Under the pieces are notes generated by a model. The model saw only the letters and a program-made list of their open reading frames with translations, was not told the origin of the DNA and made no database searches. From assembly GCF_004339525.1 (NCBI RefSeq), contig NZ_SMGE01000001.1, forward strand, positions 6,324,001 to 6,388,000: a DNA stretch of 64,000 nucleotides. Reading direction: 5' to 3'. The translations under genes and the position numbers were made by a program. Shown here piece by piece: positions 61,819 through 64,000 of the stretch (position 1 is its first letter; every line of letters begins with the position of its first letter). This stretch comes from Flavobacterium sp. 90. Its GTDB lineage: Bacteria; Bacteroidota; Bacteroidia; Flavobacteriales; Flavobacteriaceae.

Positions 61819-62445
61819 ATGTGTTATTATACCCAGCAGAATGCCTCGATAGAAGATCTAAAAAGACGCTTTAATGCAGAACTCGACAATGAGGAGACTT
61901 ATCTGCAGTCGGATTTTATAAATGGGTTTTCACACCCCAACATCCCTGTGATACTCAATTCCTCTCCGCACCTTATCACAACGGATTACACTTGGGGGCT
62001 TCTGCCGTCCTGGGCAAAAGACATTGAGTTCAGAAAAAACACGCTCAATGCCCGCATAGAAACCATTGACGAGAAAGCGTCATTCAATAATATAACCCAT
62101 AACCGCTGCCTGATAATCGCTTCGGCCTATTACGAATGGCACTGGAATGACGAAAAGGGAAAAAGCAAGGACAAGTACCAGATCAACTCGCAGGATGATG
62201 AAATCTTCACTTTTGCAGGCTTGTATTCCACGTGGACGGATCCGGTAACCGATGAGATTAAAAACACCTACACCATGGTGACCACTAAAGCAAATAAGTT
62301 AATGGACTTCGTGCACAACCACAAGCACAGGATGCCTATAATGCTTAAAAAACAGGATGAAACGGCTTGGCTGGACCAGTCGGTTAAAATAGAAGACTTT
62401 GCCTTCCCCTATGAAGGGAACCTTATCGCATTTCAAACTAAATAA
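61819..62445 (+). CDS. SRAP (HMCES/YedK-type) SOS-associated protein
   Basis: The 208-residue protein starts MCYYTQQNASIEDLKRRF, so the catalytic Cys is residue 2 after Met removal. Other SRAP landmarks are TTDYTWGLLPSWAKD, NARIETIDEKASF, ASAYYEWHWND with the Glu, and HNHKHRMPIML with the active-site His. SRAP proteins link covalently to abasic sites in single-stranded DNA and protect them. This fits an element that passes through a single-stranded form and carries SSB and polymerases. Gene order within this module is as expected. Confidence 0.95.
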   Translation: MCYYTQQNASIEDLKRRFNAELDNEETYLQSDFINGFSHPNIPVILNSSPHLITTDYTWGLLPSWAKDIEFRKNTLNARIETIDEKASFNNITHNRCLIIASAYYEWHWNDEKGKSKDKYQINSQDDEIFTFAGLYSTWTDPVTDEIKNTYTMVTTKANKLMDFVHNHKHRMPIMLKKQDETAWLDQSVKIEDFAFPYEGNLIAFQTK

Positions 62446-62456
62446 AATATCGTATT

Positions 62457-62903
62457 ATGGGCAATAAAGTATTTTCTGCAGATCATTTTGTTAAATTCTT
62501 TCTGGATGAACTCTATTCCAAAACACATTTCAAATATGAACACAACCCGGAAGTTATGGGGTTCTTTGAAGAAGATGATCCATATACAGACCATATCATG
62601 TCTGCTCAGGAACATCTCAAAGAATTTATTTTATCCTCTGTCAAGGATAACTCAGAGAATTTAACACCGGAAGATATTCAAAAACTATATGAGAAAAAAA
62701 TGGAACAAGTTTTTGATATTGTGCTGCCTGAAATCGAAAAATACATAAAAGACAAAGTTACTGTTGATGTAATTTGGCCAGATTCCATCAGATTAATTGA
62801 CGATGGCAATGGCGGATTTAGATATTTTCAGCCGGGAATTGATGACCCCGCTCTTCTGGGCAGTTCAGATAATAGTACTGATATTGAGCATGGCCAGGAA
62901 TAG
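62457..62903 (+). CDS. Hypothetical acidic protein
   Basis: The 148-residue protein is soluble and acidic: VFSADHFVKFFLDELYSKTH, then LTPEDIQKLYEKKMEQVFDI (about 73-92) and a C-terminal WPDSIRLIDDGNGGFRYF. No family was recognised. It starts 11 bases after the SRAP stop in the same direction, so it could be co-transcribed, and its stop abuts the convergent gene at 62904. Confidence 0.6.
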   Translation: MGNKVFSADHFVKFFLDELYSKTHFKYEHNPEVMGFFEEDDPYTDHIMSAQEHLKEFILSSVKDNSENLTPEDIQKLYEKKMEQVFDIVLPEIEKYIKDKVTVDVIWPDSIRLIDDGNGGFRYFQPGIDDPALLGSSDNSTDIEHGQE

Positions 62904-63266
62904 TCACAGATAAATCAAAATGTCTTTCCCATCGGATTGAAGTTTAATTCCATCGGATTTTTCTATTGCTTCGAACAAAATATGATCAACCTGTTTTTCA
63001 GAAAGCATGTCATAATCTATTGGAAATTCCGTATCAAAATAAAACTCAAAATAACAGTTCTGCTCATTGACTTGCGCCATATCTTCCTCCAAATAATCTT
63101 CACAGTGGTCTATCTCAAATCCAAAATATTCTACCATTGCAGCACCTGTGTTGATCAGGGATGTAACAAAATCTATACAAACCTCATTTGGAATGGGTGC
63201 TCTGGCAGTAGATAATGTAAGTGTGTGGCTGTACATACTGCATTTTTTTACTAAATTTACAATCAT
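62904..63266 (-). CDS. Hypothetical protein
   Basis: The 120-residue protein is soluble: MYSHTLTLSTARAPIPNEVC (from an inner Met) is followed by VEYFGFEIDHCEDYLEEDMA and a FYFDTEFPIDYDMLSEKQVD segment. It is acidic and ends in LQSDGKDILIYL. Start could be 63266 or an ATG ten codons in. No family was recognised. It ends base-to-base with the convergent gene at 62457-62903. Confidence 0.55.
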   Translation of the reverse strand: MIVNLVKKCSMYSHTLTLSTARAPIPNEVCIDFVTSLINTGAAMVEYFGFEIDHCEDYLEEDMAQVNEQNCYFEFYFDTEFPIDYDMLSEKQVDHILFEAIEKSDGIKLQSDGKDILIYL

Positions 63267-63349
63267 ATCACAAATCGCAGTAATTCAATTAATTATCAAA
63301 CTAAAGCAAAGTATTTGCAATTTAAAAGAAGTTCACATTTGACTAAACC

Positions 63350-63991
63350 TTAATTGTCAATGGAAAGTATTTGATAAATTTTTGTGCCGATACTTGTTCT
63401 GTAAATTAAAGTTTCTCCTCCCTTGACAACATATTTCTCGCTGGATTTCCAATCATCCTGATCTTCAACACTAACAGAGTTTGATTCTGCTGAACATAAT
63501 CCGGCATTTATAAGAAAATTATCTAGTTCCTCTAGACCAATTCCATTAGTTCCGTTTTGACCATACGCATTATCAGGCAGTTTCAAAAACTCTTCAAGGT
63601 CATAGAAATCAATCCTATTGATTATCATTGATGCTTTACAAAATTCCTGATAAGAAAGTTTCTCCTCAATAAAAGCAACAAAAAGTTTTGCTATTAAGGC
63701 AGAGGAAACATGATCGTGAGCATTGTTAATTATATGCAGCAATTTACTGCCAACCGATTGTCCATATTTTTTGCTTGAATTAATTCTCAAAACAGCATCT
63801 TTCCTTACTTCCATATCAACCTCTGATAATCCCTTAAGAAACGATAGCAGTTTTTTGGTAAACAAATAATTTTGAACCGAAAGTATCGTTTTTCCGGCTC
63901 CAATTATAGCTCCAATAACTGGTAGATCTTTTAAGATTCCTTCAACTCCTGAATGCTGATCCAATACCGCTTCTAAAACCTCCGTTGACAC
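63350..63991 (-). CDS. Hypothetical protein with glycine-zipper-like segment (start at window edge uncertain)
   Basis: The frame runs to within nine bases of the window edge and could begin further out; within the window its first start is GTG at 63989-63991. Residues about 20-50 (LKDLPVIGAIIGAGKTILSV) are hydrophobic and Gly-rich, as in a membrane-inserting or zipper segment. The NYLFTKKLLSFLKGLSEV helix follows, as in a set of small proteins of unknown function I have seen in many bacteria. The rest is helical and soluble. A toxin or membrane-damage role would be speculation. Confidence 0.55.
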   Translation of the reverse strand: MSTEVLEAVLDQHSGVEGILKDLPVIGAIIGAGKTILSVQNYLFTKKLLSFLKGLSEVDMEVRKDAVLRINSSKKYGQSVGSKLLHIINNAHDHVSSALIAKLFVAFIEEKLSYQEFCKASMIINRIDFYDLEEFLKLPDNAYGQNGTNGIGLEELDNFLINAGLCSAESNSVSVEDQDDWKSSEKYVVKGGETLIYRTSIGTKIYQILSIDN

Positions 63992-64000
63992 CTTACTTAA

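Overview
The window reads as Flavobacteriia DNA, probably Flavobacterium. The chromosomal part is AT-rich. It carries SusC/SusD pairs, a triple-tyrosine-motif regulator, Bacteroidetes-type conjugation (tra) genes, an Hc1-like small basic protein, and -7 boxes of the TAnnTTTG type used by the Bacteroidetes housekeeping sigma factor. No rRNA, tRNA, CRISPR array, integrase or transposase was recognised.

Layout. (1) 1-12.9 kb looks like ordinary chromosome: the start of a susD cut by the window edge, susC, its likely sensor-regulator, the pta-ackA acetate operon with a terminator, corA, and two small envelope proteins. (2) 12.7-13.6 kb has no gene but holds a terminator, a dispersed palindromic repeat and two diverged copies of a hairpin-like repeat; the chromosome/mobile-element junction probably lies near here. 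(3) 13.6-21.4 kb looks like defence cargo: a GIY-YIG protein with an unrecognised N-terminus, an unknown gene, a possible HEPN-like protein, and a divergent 1307-residue protein with an N-terminal Cap4/DUF4297-like nuclease and a STAND NTPase (Avs-like). (4) 21.5-33 kb is a leftward tra operon (E, F, G, three TraI-like proteins, J, K, L, M, N and accessory genes) with a long hairpin inside it that may be a small RNA or attenuator. An RteC-like gene and an AraC regulator lie just upstream. (5) 35-48.3 kb is cargo: two unknown envelope genes, a membrane TPR-AraC regulator, an Hc1-like gene, a small XRE regulator facing a C-box-like palindrome and a structured RNA with a switch-like terminator, then a second susCD pair followed by an S9 peptidase. 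Convergent to these are a four-cysteine secreted peptide and a MauE-type redox membrane protein fused to a propeller-like domain. (6) 48.5-62.9 kb is the mobilisation and DNA-processing module: candidate oriT, MobC-like protein, relaxase, VirD4-type coupling protein, SSB, PcfK, PcfJ, RadC, a Y-family polymerase, a DnaE-type polymerase and an SRAP protein, visibly richer in GC than the chromosome. The right edge holds three unknown genes.

How it fits together. Regions 3-6 are best read as one integrative conjugative element of the CTnDOT/Bacteroidetes type. It carries its own relaxase, coupling protein, mating-pair apparatus, SSB and a translesion-polymerase set, plus a defence cluster and a putative peptide uptake or processing locus. 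Its integrase and second end must lie outside the window. The most promising novel items are the 39.3-48.3 kb susCD/peptidase/four-Cys peptide/MauE-propeller locus with its regulatory front end (XRE, palindrome, structured RNA), the hairpin RNA within the tra operon, and the defence cluster.
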